A stretch of DNA of 64,000 nucleotides from Candidatus Nitrosomarinus catalina (GCF_002156965.1 NZ_CP021324.1:282988-346987), one strand, 5' to 3'; positions 34,482-47,317 are shown, numbered from the stretch's first letter. The notes: generated from the sequence alone by a model not told the origin. Program-made: numbers and translations.

Positions 34482-35312
34482 TTAGCCTGGAAACAGCTCT
34501 TTACTCATATATTTTTCAAATTCTAGGTCTGTTTTGGTCTGTTTTGCCTCCATAAACATGGCTGCATCGGTGCCTACGATATAACGTGGTAAAATTTCAT
34601 CACTATGAATTGCTTTCATAATTACTTCTGCGACTTGTGATGGTGGTGTACCCATCTCTGCCATCATTTTGAGACCTGCCAAAATGTGATCAGTTAATTC
34701 TTTGTATTTAGTATCTGTTTTTGATTCTGGTACTTTCATAGAATTGAAAAAATTTGTTTTAATCACTCCTGGTTCAATTAAAGTGGTTTTAATTCCAAAT
34801 TGACCAAGCTCATATCTTAAACATTCGCTGAATCCTTCCAAAGCAAATTTTGTACTGATGTAGGCTGGTGAACCTGGTAATCCTATTTTTCCTACCACTG
34901 AACTGATATTTACAATAATTCCTGATTTTTGATTTCTCATAATTGGAGATACTTCTTGAATTATTCTAACAATGCTGAAAAAATTTGTTTCAAATTGTTT
35001 TCTAAAATCTTCTAATGTTATATCCTCAGTACATCCAAATTGACCATATCCTGCATTATTTACTAAAACATCTAATCTTCCACATTCTGTTGAAATTTCT
35101 TTAATTGCTGAAACTATTGATTCTTCTTTATCCACATCTAATTGGATAATTTTTATTTTGAGATTTTCTTTTTTTGCAGCATATTCTAATTCTGCTGATT
35201 TTTTTATATCTCTCATACTTGCAAATGTTAGATACCCGTCTCTTGCTAGTGCCAAAACTGTTTCTAATCCAATCCCTGATGAGCTACCTGTTACAAGAGC
35301 AACTTTTTCCAT
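34482..35312 (-). CDS. short-chain dehydrogenase/reductase
   Basis: Classical SDR of 276 residues: TGSSSGIG (8-15) for NAD(P), NNAGYG, catalytic Ser in VNISSVVG and YISTK. The region after the active site (LIEPGVIKTNFF) matches the family. The substrate cannot be told from sequence. It is a 46-base gap from the helicase gene and could be its own transcription unit. Confidence 0.88.
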   Translation of the reverse strand: MEKVALVTGSSSGIGLETVLALARDGYLTFASMRDIKKSAELEYAAKKENLKIKIIQLDVDKEESIVSAIKEISTECGRLDVLVNNAGYGQFGCTEDITLEDFRKQFETNFFSIVRIIQEVSPIMRNQKSGIIVNISSVVGKIGLPGSPAYISTKFALEGFSECLRYELGQFGIKTTLIEPGVIKTNFFNSMKVPESKTDTKYKELTDHILAGLKMMAEMGTPPSQVAEVIMKAIHSDEILPRYIVGTDAAMFMEAKQTKTDLEFEKYMSKELFPG

Positions 35313-35357
35313 AGTTATGTTATTTTTTTCTTATATTTATCCCATTTTGATTTTTTT

Positions 35358-37868
35358 TCATACTAATGGTTTGTCTCCTTCCATTGGATCAATCAACTCT
35401 GTTTTCTCTCCATTGTTGATTCTTTCTAGAATTTCTAATGCTGAATATTTATGTAAAAATTCGTTATTGTTTCCACATCTGTATGAAAATGTACATCTTG
35501 GACATCCTGCTTCATTTTTACACGGGCATTCTTTAACAATATGCATACTTCTTTCAAGTGCCTTTTCGAATCTATCGTATAATGCTTTACTGGCACCACT
35601 GCCTCCAATGGCACCATCATAAATGAAAATCAAACCTGATGTCCCTAAAGAAATTCCTCCTAAATCTTGAGATACTCCTCCTGTTATCATATTGCTTCCC
35701 TCAATTACAACATGTTCTGTAGCGTGATATCCACTGGCTTCTGTATATTCTTCATCTTCAGATTTCTCCATAACTTCTAGAGGTCTTGGTGCATGAAACA
35801 CAATTCCTTTTGTAATAAAGTCGTATTCTAGCGGTATGTCTAACATCACTTTTTCACCTTGTGCAACTTCTTGCCCTAATTCTATATTCACATAACCATA
35901 AACTTTTTTCTCTATATGCAATTTGCAAAATGCTATTTCAATTCCTCCTGCATTTCTTTTTTCAAATATTGTTTCAATTGTTGGCCATTCTTCTGTTAAT
36001 GATTTTGTATAGTATGGATAATCTTTTTGCACTCTTTCAATTTTAGCATAATTATTTTTTGGATAATTCAATTCTTTTACTTTGTAGCGTGAACCAGCTA
36101 GAAAATAGATTGCATCTTTATGTAATTCTTCTAAGGCAATAGGTAGTATTCTGTCACCTACTTTTTTTTCATTTAGAAAAATATCTATTGATTTACCAAT
36201 ACCCCTAATGCTATAGTCATTTAAAATTGAATTAATTTTTTCAAAATTGGGAACAATTCTATTGTTTAATTCTATTAAATTTCCTTCTGTTACATGATAT
36301 TCAATCATTTTTTCATGTTCTTTTAATTCATGTTTTGAAATTGGTTTATCGCAAGCAATGGCTAGAATTTGAAATTCTTCTACAAATGGATTCTTTGGGT
36401 CAATGTATGTTTTTTCAATATCTTCAAAATAATCATTAGGATGATTTTTGTAATATTGTGAAATGGGATCATTACCTAATGCTAAAAATGCATATCCTCT
36501 TTGTCCTTTTCTTGCAGCTCTTCCTATTCTTTGAGTCAGTCTGTTTACTGGAATTGTAGATGAAATAACACAATCAACATTTCCAACATCTATGCCTAAT
36601 TCTAGGGTAGGCGTGCATGAAATTGCTTGTAATTTGTCTTCTTTGAATTGTTTTTCAACTGACATTCTATAATTGGCCATTAATCCTGCTCGATGTACTT
36701 TGATGTTGATTTTTTGTTTTTTTGTTTGCATTGCTAGAAGTTCAGCATTCAAATGCGAATTGCTAAAAATCATTGTCTTATGATTTTTATCTGTTAATTT
36801 TTTTGTCAATTCTACCATGAGATTTCTCTGAGTTCTAAGTGTTGGAAATACCATCACAAAATCGGTTTCCCCCTTTTTGCCTGAACCCTTTACTAATTGC
36901 ATTTTCTCTCCAAATAATTGCTCACAAAATGTTTTAGCATCCTCAAGTGTTGCTGATGCTGCAACAAATTGTAGTTTATTTTTGCAAATTCGTTTTAGTC
37001 TTTTTATTATGTAATGAACATTAGATCCAAAAATTCCTGAATAAACATGTGCTTCATCCACTACTAGAATCTCTGTTGAATTTAATAGATTTGAAAATTT
37101 AGTTTGATGCCATAAATGATAATGTAGAACATCAAAATTGGTAATTATGATTTCTGGTGGTGTATCAATAATTTCTCTTCTTTCTTCTATTTTTGTATCT
37201 CCATCAAAAACTTTAACATTAATTTTAATTTTATCTGCAAATTTTTGAATTTTTGGAAATTGATCTCTAGCTAATGCTTTTGTTGGATATACAAAAATTG
37301 CAAAAATCTTACCTTGATTTGATTCTTTTTTTATTCTTTGAATAACTGGAATTAAAAATGCCTCTGTTTTTCCTGATGCGGTTGGTGCTTCAATGACAAT
37401 ATTTTCTCCAAATACTATTTCTTGTATTGCATCTTCTTGAAATTTATAGAATTGTTTAATTTTTGATTCATTTAGAAAATTTGAAATATTTTCATCTAAT
37501 CCTAATTCTTCAACTTTACATCCCATTTTAGGCTCAGAATTTTTCAAAATTTTATAATCAGAAATAAAATCTTTTTTTGAATGTAAAATTTCTTCCAGAA
37601 ATTTTTCTGGATTTGATTCTCCGATCATTTCATTAATTTCTTTTTTTGTTCTGATTATCCCTTCGTCTGCTAATTCATCAGTTAGTTCTTTTTGTTTAAC
37701 TAATCCTTTGTCAAATCTTGCTAGAAATTCTAGAAACACTTCATCAGGATTTTTCGAAAATTCTAGGATATCTTGAATTCCGCATTTACTACACGACACA
37801 TGCATTTTTTTATTGAATGTTTTTTGAATTTCAATTTTTGATTTACATTTTGGACATGAAAATTTCAA
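35358..37868 (-). CDS. DUF1998 DEAH helicase (MrfA/Hrq1-like)
   Basis: An 836-residue superfamily 2 helicase. It opens with a zinc ribbon (C5, C8, C26, C29). Motif I is APTASGKTEA (161-170), motif II is DEAH (271-274), and motif VI is QRIGRAARKGQRG. After the RecA-like cores comes the DUF1998 region, ending in a Cys group CPCKNEAGCPRC (C781, C783, C789, C792) plus C798. MrfA in Bacillus and Hrq1 in yeast unwind DNA in mitomycin and crosslink repair. It is divergent from a DNA methyltransferase gene. Confidence 0.88.
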   Translation of the reverse strand: MKFSCPKCKSKIEIQKTFNKKMHVSCSKCGIQDILEFSKNPDEVFLEFLARFDKGLVKQKELTDELADEGIIRTKKEINEMIGESNPEKFLEEILHSKKDFISDYKILKNSEPKMGCKVEELGLDENISNFLNESKIKQFYKFQEDAIQEIVFGENIVIEAPTASGKTEAFLIPVIQRIKKESNQGKIFAIFVYPTKALARDQFPKIQKFADKIKINVKVFDGDTKIEERREIIDTPPEIIITNFDVLHYHLWHQTKFSNLLNSTEILVVDEAHVYSGIFGSNVHYIIKRLKRICKNKLQFVAASATLEDAKTFCEQLFGEKMQLVKGSGKKGETDFVMVFPTLRTQRNLMVELTKKLTDKNHKTMIFSNSHLNAELLAMQTKKQKINIKVHRAGLMANYRMSVEKQFKEDKLQAISCTPTLELGIDVGNVDCVISSTIPVNRLTQRIGRAARKGQRGYAFLALGNDPISQYYKNHPNDYFEDIEKTYIDPKNPFVEEFQILAIACDKPISKHELKEHEKMIEYHVTEGNLIELNNRIVPNFEKINSILNDYSIRGIGKSIDIFLNEKKVGDRILPIALEELHKDAIYFLAGSRYKVKELNYPKNNYAKIERVQKDYPYYTKSLTEEWPTIETIFEKRNAGGIEIAFCKLHIEKKVYGYVNIELGQEVAQGEKVMLDIPLEYDFITKGIVFHAPRPLEVMEKSEDEEYTEASGYHATEHVVIEGSNMITGGVSQDLGGISLGTSGLIFIYDGAIGGSGASKALYDRFEKALERSMHIVKECPCKNEAGCPRCTFSYRCGNNNEFLHKYSALEILERINNGEKTELIDPMEGDKPLV

Positions 37869-37961
37869 GATCTATTATATTAGAAATATTTGATGATTTA
37901 TTGTTTAATTTCCTTATTAACCAATGAGATTATTAACCTAGAAACAATCTTTAATTTAAAA

Positions 37962-38738
37962 ATGAAGAAAGTGGAAATAAACAAAATTTACAATGAAAAC
38001 TGTATTGATGGAATGAAATTAATCCCTAAAAATAAAATTAATCTTGTAATCACTGATCCTCCATTTGCTATTAATTTTAAAGCAAAAAAAGCTAATTACA
38101 ATAGAACTGCTTCCAGAGTTCTGTCTGGATACAATGAAATAAAACCTGAAGACTACTATGATTTCACGTTTTCTTGGATGAGTGAGGTGTTTAGAATTTT
38201 AAAAGATTCTGGAAGTATGTATGTTTTTTCAGGTTGGAATAACCTCAAAGATATTTTACGTGCCTTGGATGATGTTGGATTCATAACCATTAATCATATT
38301 ATCTGGAAATATCAGTTTGGAGTAGTTACAAAAAAGAAATTTGTCACCTCACATTATCATTGTCTCTATGTTTGTAAAGATGATAAACAAAGAAAATTTT
38401 TCCCTTTTTCTAGATTTAAAAAAGATGATAAATCTGAAGATGGACGAAGTCTTCATTATCGTGATAAAGAGGATGTTTGGGATATTAAAAGAGAATATTG
38501 GTCTGGTGATGAAAAGACTCCAACTAAACTTCCTTCAGAAATAATTAAAAAATTATTGGAATATTCTAGTGAAAAAAAAGATATTGTTTTTGATCCTTTT
38601 TTGGGTTCTGGACAAACTGCAGTTGTAAGTAAATCCCTCAATCGTCGTTATCTGGGATTTGAAATTGTTCCTGATTATTACAAATTTGCTAAAAAAAGAT
38701 TAGACAAAAATCTTTATCGAATTAAACAATCAAAATAA
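37962..38738 (+). CDS. DNA methyltransferase (N4/N6, beta-type), apparently orphan
   Basis: The catalytic motif TDPPFAINF precedes the SAM motif DPFLGSGQTAV, the order of beta-class DNA amino-methyltransferases. The region between them has a motif-rich stretch (SWMSEVFRILKDSGSMYVF). The frame reaches an ATG at 37890, but the ATG at 37962 gives the normal N-terminus (MKKVEINKIY). No restriction endonuclease gene is next to it, so it may be a solitary methyltransferase. It is divergent from the DUF1998 helicase gene. Confidence 0.85.
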   Translation: MKKVEINKIYNENCIDGMKLIPKNKINLVITDPPFAINFKAKKANYNRTASRVLSGYNEIKPEDYYDFTFSWMSEVFRILKDSGSMYVFSGWNNLKDILRALDDVGFITINHIIWKYQFGVVTKKKFVTSHYHCLYVCKDDKQRKFFPFSRFKKDDKSEDGRSLHYRDKEDVWDIKREYWSGDEKTPTKLPSEIIKKLLEYSSEKKDIVFDPFLGSGQTAVVSKSLNRRYLGFEIVPDYYKFAKKRLDKNLYRIKQSK

Positions 38739-38741
38739 TTT

Positions 38742-39086
38742 TTATTTTTTTTCAGATGTATCCGTTGTTTTTTGACCCATTTTTGCAGATATCTCTTTTT
38801 GAATTTCATCATCTGTCTTACCTTCAGTTTTGATGCCTGCTGATTTTGCAATCATTTCTAATTTTTCTCTTTCAGTCTCAACTGGCCCTGAAATTTTTGG
38901 TACTTCCTCAGTCACTTCTTTCATTTGTTGTTGAATTTCATTTTTGGCGTTGTTGTATTCACTAACAACTTTTCCCATTTTTTTAGCTGCACCTGGAAGC
39001 TTTCCTGTTCCTAAAACTAGAACCACTGCAACAAATATGATTATCATCCATTCACTACCACCTATATTTAGTGAATATTCTAACAT
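38742..39086 (-). CDS. tatA: Sec-independent translocase protein TatA
   Basis: 114 residues with one N-terminal membrane helix (EWMIIIFVAVVLVLGTGKLP), the hinge Gly-Pro region KLPGAAKKMGK, an amphipathic helix and a charged Lys/Glu tail: the standard TatA/Hcf106 layout. It forms the pore-like assembly that carries folded proteins. No tatC is in the window. Confidence 0.85.
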   Translation of the reverse strand: MLEYSLNIGGSEWMIIIFVAVVLVLGTGKLPGAAKKMGKVVSEYNNAKNEIQQQMKEVTEEVPKISGPVETEREKLEMIAKSAGIKTEGKTDDEIQKEISAKMGQKTTDTSEKK

Positions 39087-39159
39087 GTTCAGATATTTTC
39101 TAATTTAAAATTAAACGTAATGTTTGAAATTGTGCCTAATCGTTTTTTTTAATTTTGAA

Positions 39160-40320
39160 TTATTGGCCTTCCTGAATTTTCAACGGTTCCAATTTTTTTC
39201 TTGATATGATAGCTAATACTGTAATTCCTATTCCAATAATTGAAAATATGATATATGGCGTCTCGTCTCCAAATGACTGTGTTATTGGTCCACCTATAGT
39301 TGGTCCAACTGCCCATCCTAATCCAAAAATTGTTTCATAAGCTCCGATTATTTTTCCAGATATGCCTTTTTTTGTTTTGCTTAAAATAATTTCTAAAGTA
39401 AGTGGGAAAAATATGCTAAATCCAAATCCCATTAACACCAAAGCAATTCCAAATGTAATTATTGAATCTGCAACAACTGAAATTGCTAATCCTATAGAAA
39501 CTGCTAGTGTGGCTGCAATCAATGTATGACTTGTTTTCTTTGCAAATTTTCCTGCTAATGCTAGTGAAATTACTCGTGAAATTCCAAATGCAAAAAATAA
39601 ATACAAAACATCAGTTGCATTCATTCCTTTATCGTTGAGATATGCCGGAAAAATTGTTAGAATAATTCCAAATGATGATGTACAGAAAATTAGTAATGTA
39701 ATTACTTCTGGAAATTTTTTCATGTCTTTAATTGCTGAAAAAGAAAATCTTTCGTGGTGTACTTTGATTCTCTTTTTTGATGCTAATACCGCCGTAATTA
39801 TTGCTGCTGCTAAAATGAATGCTGCAATTTGGAATAATATTCTATATGTGATGTCCAGATTTTCTAAAAATGCTGTTCCTAATAGTGGTCCTATCATGAA
39901 ACCCATAACAAAAAACATTGTAAACCAAGAGATGTTTTTAACTCTGTTTTTCTCTGTACTTTCATTTGAAATAATTGATTCGCATGGTGGCCAGAAAAAT
40001 GCATGAGCTACTCCTGTCATTATTCTAAATCCTAATAATTCTGGAACTGATTGTGCAATGGATAAAAGATAGATTGATGCTGAATTGATTGCTGCTCCTA
40101 TTGCTAATAGATATGCATTGTTTATTCTATCTAGTAATATTCCTACAAAAAGTGGAATGAACATGTATGGTACAAAATTTGCTAATCCAATAAGGCCTAA
40201 TTCTGAATATGTTGCACCAATTACATTTTTTGCAAAAATTGGTAATATTGGACCATGGAGCCCATATGAAATACCTATGATTAATCCTGTTAAATTTACT
40301 AAGATTAGAACTCTATTCAT
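39160..40320 (-). CDS. major facilitator superfamily transporter
   Basis: 386 residues with about twelve hydrophobic helices. The MFS loop between helices 2 and 3 reads GILLDRINNAYLL, and the N-terminus is GLIIGISYGLHGPILP. The family covers drug, sugar and metabolite porters; the substrate cannot be told. The start overlaps the stop of the UbiE-like gene by four bases, so they are coupled. Confidence 0.8.
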   Translation of the reverse strand: MNRVLILVNLTGLIIGISYGLHGPILPIFAKNVIGATYSELGLIGLANFVPYMFIPLFVGILLDRINNAYLLAIGAAINSASIYLLSIAQSVPELLGFRIMTGVAHAFFWPPCESIISNESTEKNRVKNISWFTMFFVMGFMIGPLLGTAFLENLDITYRILFQIAAFILAAAIITAVLASKKRIKVHHERFSFSAIKDMKKFPEVITLLIFCTSSFGIILTIFPAYLNDKGMNATDVLYLFFAFGISRVISLALAGKFAKKTSHTLIAATLAVSIGLAISVVADSIITFGIALVLMGFGFSIFFPLTLEIILSKTKKGISGKIIGAYETIFGLGWAVGPTIGGPITQSFGDETPYIIFSIIGIGITVLAIISRKKLEPLKIQEGQ

Positions 40321-41009
40321 TTGTATGCCGCAACCATTATTGCGCCACCCATAAGATCTTTTTCAAATTCTACTCGCGAAAATTTCTCTAATAACAATTC
40401 TTCCAATTTTTTATTTTGTGGCCATCTTTTGAATGTTCCATAAAGTGTTCCAAATTTTAATCCTAATTTTCCCCCTGCACTAAAAGCAAGAATTGGTAAA
40501 ATACATCTTAGATAAAATGCAACCCCTGCTCTGATAAAACTTTCATCTGGTTTGCCTAAATCTACAATTACCATTCGTCCCTCTTTTTTCAATACTCGAT
40601 GAATTTCAGAAATAGCAACTCTCAAATTAATTGCATCTCTTAGTGAATAACCGCATAACACCGCATCAAATTCTTCATCTCTAAATGGAATATGTTCAAA
40701 AACTCCATTTGCCATATCTGGAATTTTTTCAAAATGTGAGCCTGTATTTTTCAGCATTGGTACAAGAGGATCATAAAGAGTGATTGAAATTTCTCCGTCT
40801 GTTAGTTTTAATGCTGTTTTTGACATGTTTCCAAAGCCAGAACCTGCATCTAGAATTTTATTTCCTTTGAGAACTCTTCCTGAAATTCCTCGATTTCTAT
40901 GTTCTACATCTTTTCCTAATGATATTATTGAATTTACTTTATCATAAATTGGAATAATTTCGCGGAGTACCTCAATTACTTCACTCCAGTAACTACTTCC
41001 TAAACCCAT
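40317..41009 (-). CDS. UbiE/MenG-like SAM methyltransferase
   Basis: 230 residues. The N-terminus VLREIIPIYDKVNSIISLG and the SAM loop ILDAGSGFGNMSKTAL, followed by CGYSLRDAINL and HRVLKKEGRMVIVDLGKPD, match the UbiE/MenG family that C-methylates quinone rings. Nitrosopumilus-type archaea use menaquinones, so a demethylmenaquinone methyltransferase role is plausible but not proved by context. It is coupled to an MFS transporter. Confidence 0.72.
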   Translation of the reverse strand: MGLGSSYWSEVIEVLREIIPIYDKVNSIISLGKDVEHRNRGISGRVLKGNKILDAGSGFGNMSKTALKLTDGEISITLYDPLVPMLKNTGSHFEKIPDMANGVFEHIPFRDEEFDAVLCGYSLRDAINLRVAISEIHRVLKKEGRMVIVDLGKPDESFIRAGVAFYLRCILPILAFSAGGKLGLKFGTLYGTFKRWPQNKKLEELLLEKFSRVEFEKDLMGGAIMVAAYK

Positions 41010-41059
41010 TATCTAAATTCTCCTTATGTCTGATTGAATATTTTTCAAATCTAAAACTT

Positions 41060-41785
41060 CTATTCGTTTGAAAATTTGGATACATTTTTAGAATAATTTT
41101 CTAAATCTGCTTCTGAAACTTTTTCAAAAACTTTTGATTCTGATGAAACTTTGGCCATTTTGACATTCTTAATTTCATCTTTCACTTCATCTTTCAAATT
41201 TATACATGCAATAGCTAATGCTGCTGCATCTTCTAAACTCATATCTGGATTATAATTTTTTTCTAAAAATGAATTGACTTCATCTGCACCTGCACCAATT
41301 GCAACTGCTGTGAATTGTACATATGTTCCGCTAGGATCAATTACATAGATTGCTTCTCCTTTCTGATCAATTCCTGCAATAATCATTGAGACTCCATTTG
41401 GACGCACTCCTCCATATTGAGTAAATTGATGAGCTGTATCTGCTAAGTATTTTGAAACAGTAGCAATTTCTACTGATTCATCATATGTCATTCTATTTCC
41501 TTGTGAGAATGCTCTTGCATTATCCACTTGAACTCGTGCATCTGGAATATATCCTGCTGCTGCAACTCCAATATGATAATCTACTTGGAAAATTTTCTGT
41601 GTAATATTTTTAGTTTGTAAAGTTCTTGCTTTTTCTTCTACTGCCATGATTACACCTTGTTTGGTACTGATGCCAATAGCTAATGTCCCTCTTTTTACCG
41701 TCTCAATTGCATATTCGACTTGATAAATTCTACCATCGGGAGAATACATTGTTGGTGTCATGTCGTAACCGCGTGATGCCATCAT
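41060..41785 (-). CDS. psmA: proteasome alpha subunit
   Basis: Forms the outer rings of the 20S proteasome. N-terminal TMYSPDGRIYQVEYAIETVKRG is diagnostic of alpha subunits (the YSPDGR and the helix that docks the activator). There is no N-terminal threonine nucleophile, as expected. The 241-residue length is normal, though the tail lacks a clear activator-binding HbYX. The start could be one codon later. It is divergent from gdhA. Confidence 0.95.
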   Translation of the reverse strand: MMASRGYDMTPTMYSPDGRIYQVEYAIETVKRGTLAIGISTKQGVIMAVEEKARTLQTKNITQKIFQVDYHIGVAAAGYIPDARVQVDNARAFSQGNRMTYDESVEIATVSKYLADTAHQFTQYGGVRPNGVSMIIAGIDQKGEAIYVIDPSGTYVQFTAVAIGAGADEVNSFLEKNYNPDMSLEDAAALAIACINLKDEVKDEIKNVKMAKVSSESKVFEKVSEADLENYSKNVSKFSNE

Positions 41786-41886
41786 GATAATACAACTTTA
41801 TTCCCAGTCAATTTAAGGGTAATTATCTCTCAATTATTTTAGAATTTTTGAAAACCTAAAATCTGAATATAACATTTTAAACCAAA

Positions 41887-41909
41887 CTTATATAATCTGA
41901 ATTAGATTA
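41887..41909 (+). promoter_or_regulatory. gdhA promoter with overlapping inverted repeat
   Basis: TATA-like CTTATATAAT (41887-41896) lies about 30 bases before the gdhA ATG. An inverted repeat TAATCT-GAATT-AGATTA (41893-41909) begins within the TATA box and extends towards the start site, a position where a bound protein would block TBP or polymerase. It is a candidate operator. Confidence 0.35.
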
Positions 41910-41920
41910 CTATCGTTATC

Positions 41921-43195
41921 ATGGTAAAATCTGATCCATTTGCCAATGCAACTAAGCAAGTTAATGATGCTTGTGACATACTTGGAATTAATGATAAGGG
42001 AATTCGTGAATATCTTGCAATGCCAAATAAAATGTTGCGAGTTAAAATTCCTGTGAAAATGGATAATGGAAAAATTAGAGTATTTACTGGTTTTAGAAGT
42101 CAACACAATAACGATAGAGGTCCATACAAAGGAGGCATTCGTTATTTCAACCCTGAAGGTGGTGTTGAGTATATGGAAAGAGAAGTAATGGCATTATCTT
42201 CATGGATGACTTGGAAATGTGCAATTGTTGATGTTCCTTTAGGTGGAGGAAAAGGCGCTATTTACGTAAACCCAAAAACTGAAAAACTAAGTGATGGAGA
42301 AATGGAAAGATTGACTAGAGGTTTTGCTTACAAAATTGCAGAAATTATTGGACCTGAGAAAGATATTCCTGCACCTGATGTTTATACTACTGGTAGAGAA
42401 ATGACACAAATTATGGATACATTTAGTAAATTAAATGGAAACAAATACTCTCCAGGTGTAATTACTGGAAAACCAATTCCTATGGGTGGTTCTTTAGCAA
42501 GAAATGTTGCTACTGGATTGGGTACAGCATATACTGTTAGAGAAGCTGCAAAAACTTTGAAAATAAAATTAAAAGGTGCAAAAGTAATTTTACAAGGATT
42601 TGGAAATGCTTCTACTTTTGCTGGTGAATATTTAGAAAAAATGGGTGCAGTTGTAGTTGGAGTCAGTGATTCCAAAGGTTCAATTTTAATTCCTAAAGGT
42701 GCCAAAGTAAGTAAAATTTTAGAACACAAAGAAAAAACTGGATCAGTTGTAGGATTTACTGGAAGCAAAAAAGTTTCAACTGAAGAATTACTAACTGCAA
42801 AATGTGAAATTTTAATTCCTGGAGCCTTAGAAAATCAAATAACTGCAAAAATTGCAGAAAAATTAAATTGTAAAATTATTGGTGAAGCCGCAAATGGACC
42901 AACATTACCTGAAGCAGATCCTGTAATTGAAAAGAAAAAAATTCTTGTAGTTCCTGATATTTTAGCAAATTCTGGTGGTGTTTGTATCTCCTATTTAGAA
43001 TGGGTTCAAAACAATATGGGGTACTATTGGAGTTTTGATGAAGTTGCATCAAAGATGGAAAAAAATATCACACAAGGATTCAAAGATGCATATGCATTAT
43101 CCAAAAAACACAAAGTTGACATGCGAAAAGCTACTATGGTTTTAGCTGTTGAACGTGTTCTAGAAGCATTTAATCATAAAGGCATTTGGCCATAG
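41921..43195 (+). CDS. gdhA: glutamate dehydrogenase
   Basis: Interconverts 2-oxoglutarate plus ammonia and glutamate. Substrate and catalytic Lys residues are in PYKGGIRYF and PLGGGKGAIY; the Asp is in PAPDVYTTGREM. The nucleotide-binding fold has VILQGFGNASTFAG. The length of 424 residues is normal. In an ammonia oxidiser this is the direct route for assimilating ammonium into amino acids; it supplies the glutamate used in the LysW pathways elsewhere in the window. Confidence 0.96.
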   Translation: MVKSDPFANATKQVNDACDILGINDKGIREYLAMPNKMLRVKIPVKMDNGKIRVFTGFRSQHNNDRGPYKGGIRYFNPEGGVEYMEREVMALSSWMTWKCAIVDVPLGGGKGAIYVNPKTEKLSDGEMERLTRGFAYKIAEIIGPEKDIPAPDVYTTGREMTQIMDTFSKLNGNKYSPGVITGKPIPMGGSLARNVATGLGTAYTVREAAKTLKIKLKGAKVILQGFGNASTFAGEYLEKMGAVVVGVSDSKGSILIPKGAKVSKILEHKEKTGSVVGFTGSKKVSTEELLTAKCEILIPGALENQITAKIAEKLNCKIIGEAANGPTLPEADPVIEKKKILVVPDILANSGGVCISYLEWVQNNMGYYWSFDEVASKMEKNITQGFKDAYALSKKHKVDMRKATMVLAVERVLEAFNHKGIWP

Positions 43196-43218
43196 TTTGA
43201 TTATTTTTAATTTTTATA

Positions 43219-43902
43219 ATGTCTGATGTTTTATTAGTACAAAATACTAGAATTGAGGGCTCAGGACATTTAGGTCAATTATTGTCTGATGATGGATTTG
43301 ATATTACATCAGTTCATGCAAAACATGAAGAAATTCCTAAAAAACATTTTTCATTTGCAGTAATCTTGGGAGCTCCAGAAAGTGCAAATGATGATTTTCC
43401 ATATTTAATTGAGGAGCAAAAATTAATTCAAAATTATGTTGAAAATTCAATTCCTGTTTTGGGAATTTGTTTGGGTTCTCAATTAATTGCAAAAAGTTTT
43501 GGATCTTCTGTATATAGGGGTTCAATTACTGAAATTGGATTTTATGATGATTTAACTATTACAAGTAATTCTAAATTATTTGATGGATTTAACAATCCTT
43601 TTTCAGTATTTCATTGGCATGGGGATACTTTTGATTTACCTTCAGGTGCTACTAGATTGGCCTCATCTGAAAATTATCAAAATCAAGCATTTCAATACAA
43701 AAGTGCAATTGGTCTCCAATTTCATCTTGAAGTAAATGAACAAATGGTGAATCTTTGGTTAGACAAAACCGAAGAAAAATTGCATAAAATCCCTCACATA
43801 GATCCACAACAAATTCGTTTAGATATTGATCGAAATATTTCCACTGTTAAATCTAACATGGGAACTTTTTACAAAAATTTTAAATCACAATTTTCGCTTT
43901 GA
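43219..43902 (+). CDS. class I glutamine amidotransferase
   Basis: 227 residues with the catalytic nucleophile Cys in VLGICLGSQLIA and His/Glu in LQFHLEV. This is the class I glutaminase fold, similar to the stand-alone domains annotated as GMP synthase-like amidotransferases. The acceptor partner is not encoded nearby, so the product amidated is unknown. It lies 23 bases after gdhA. Confidence 0.8.
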   Translation: MSDVLLVQNTRIEGSGHLGQLLSDDGFDITSVHAKHEEIPKKHFSFAVILGAPESANDDFPYLIEEQKLIQNYVENSIPVLGICLGSQLIAKSFGSSVYRGSITEIGFYDDLTITSNSKLFDGFNNPFSVFHWHGDTFDLPSGATRLASSENYQNQAFQYKSAIGLQFHLEVNEQMVNLWLDKTEEKLHKIPHIDPQQIRLDIDRNISTVKSNMGTFYKNFKSQFSL

Positions 43903-46062
<2,160 letters not shown>

Positions 46063-46089
46063 ATAACATTTAATTCTCGCATATCTTGA

Positions 46090-46860
<771 letters not shown>

Positions 46861-46966
46861 GCTATTTCAATCTCTTTTTATTTTTATTATATTTTGAGCC
46901 TATCTTAATTACTAGTGTGTTGCAGGGGAAAAGATTATTATAATTTAAAATTGATTTTTGATCATA

Positions 46967-47317
46967 ATGGCAACTGAACAAACACAAAAAATGGTTACAG
47001 TTACTGCAAAAGCAGCTGAGAAAATTCATGAATTCATGAAAGAAGAAGCCGAATCACCTGAATACTTACGAGTATATGTTCAAGGTGGTGGTTGTTCTGG
47101 ATTATCTTATGGAATGGGCTTTGAAAAAGCACCAGAAGAAGATGATTTGGTTCTTGAAGAAAATGGAGTTAAACTCTTAGTTGACAGTTACAGTGTCGAT
47201 CATTTACAAGGTGCAAACGTTGACTATATTGAAAGCCTAATGGGATCTGGATTTAAAATTAATAATCCAAATGTTACAAAATCCTGTTCATGTGGTCACT
47301 CATTTAGTACTGAATAA
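46967..47317 (+). CDS. IscA/ErpA-type iron-sulfur carrier
   Basis: 116 residues of the A-type carrier family. The three conserved Cys are C43 (GGGCSGLSYGM) and C107, C109 (SCSCGHSF). Such proteins accept clusters and pass them to apo-enzymes. TATA-like TTATTATAATTT sits about 25 bases before the ATG at 46967, indicating a nearly leaderless message; the frame also has an ATG at 46958. Confidence 0.92.
   Translation: MATEQTQKMVTVTAKAAEKIHEFMKEEAESPEYLRVYVQGGGCSGLSYGMGFEKAPEEDDLVLEENGVKLLVDSYSVDHLQGANVDYIESLMGSGFKINNPNVTKSCSCGHSFSTE

Noticed and set aside
35358-38738. A complete DISARM defence system
   Set aside because: Only one helicase carrying DUF1998 itself and one methyltransferase are present; no separate DrmA, DrmB or phospholipase-type gene is nearby.
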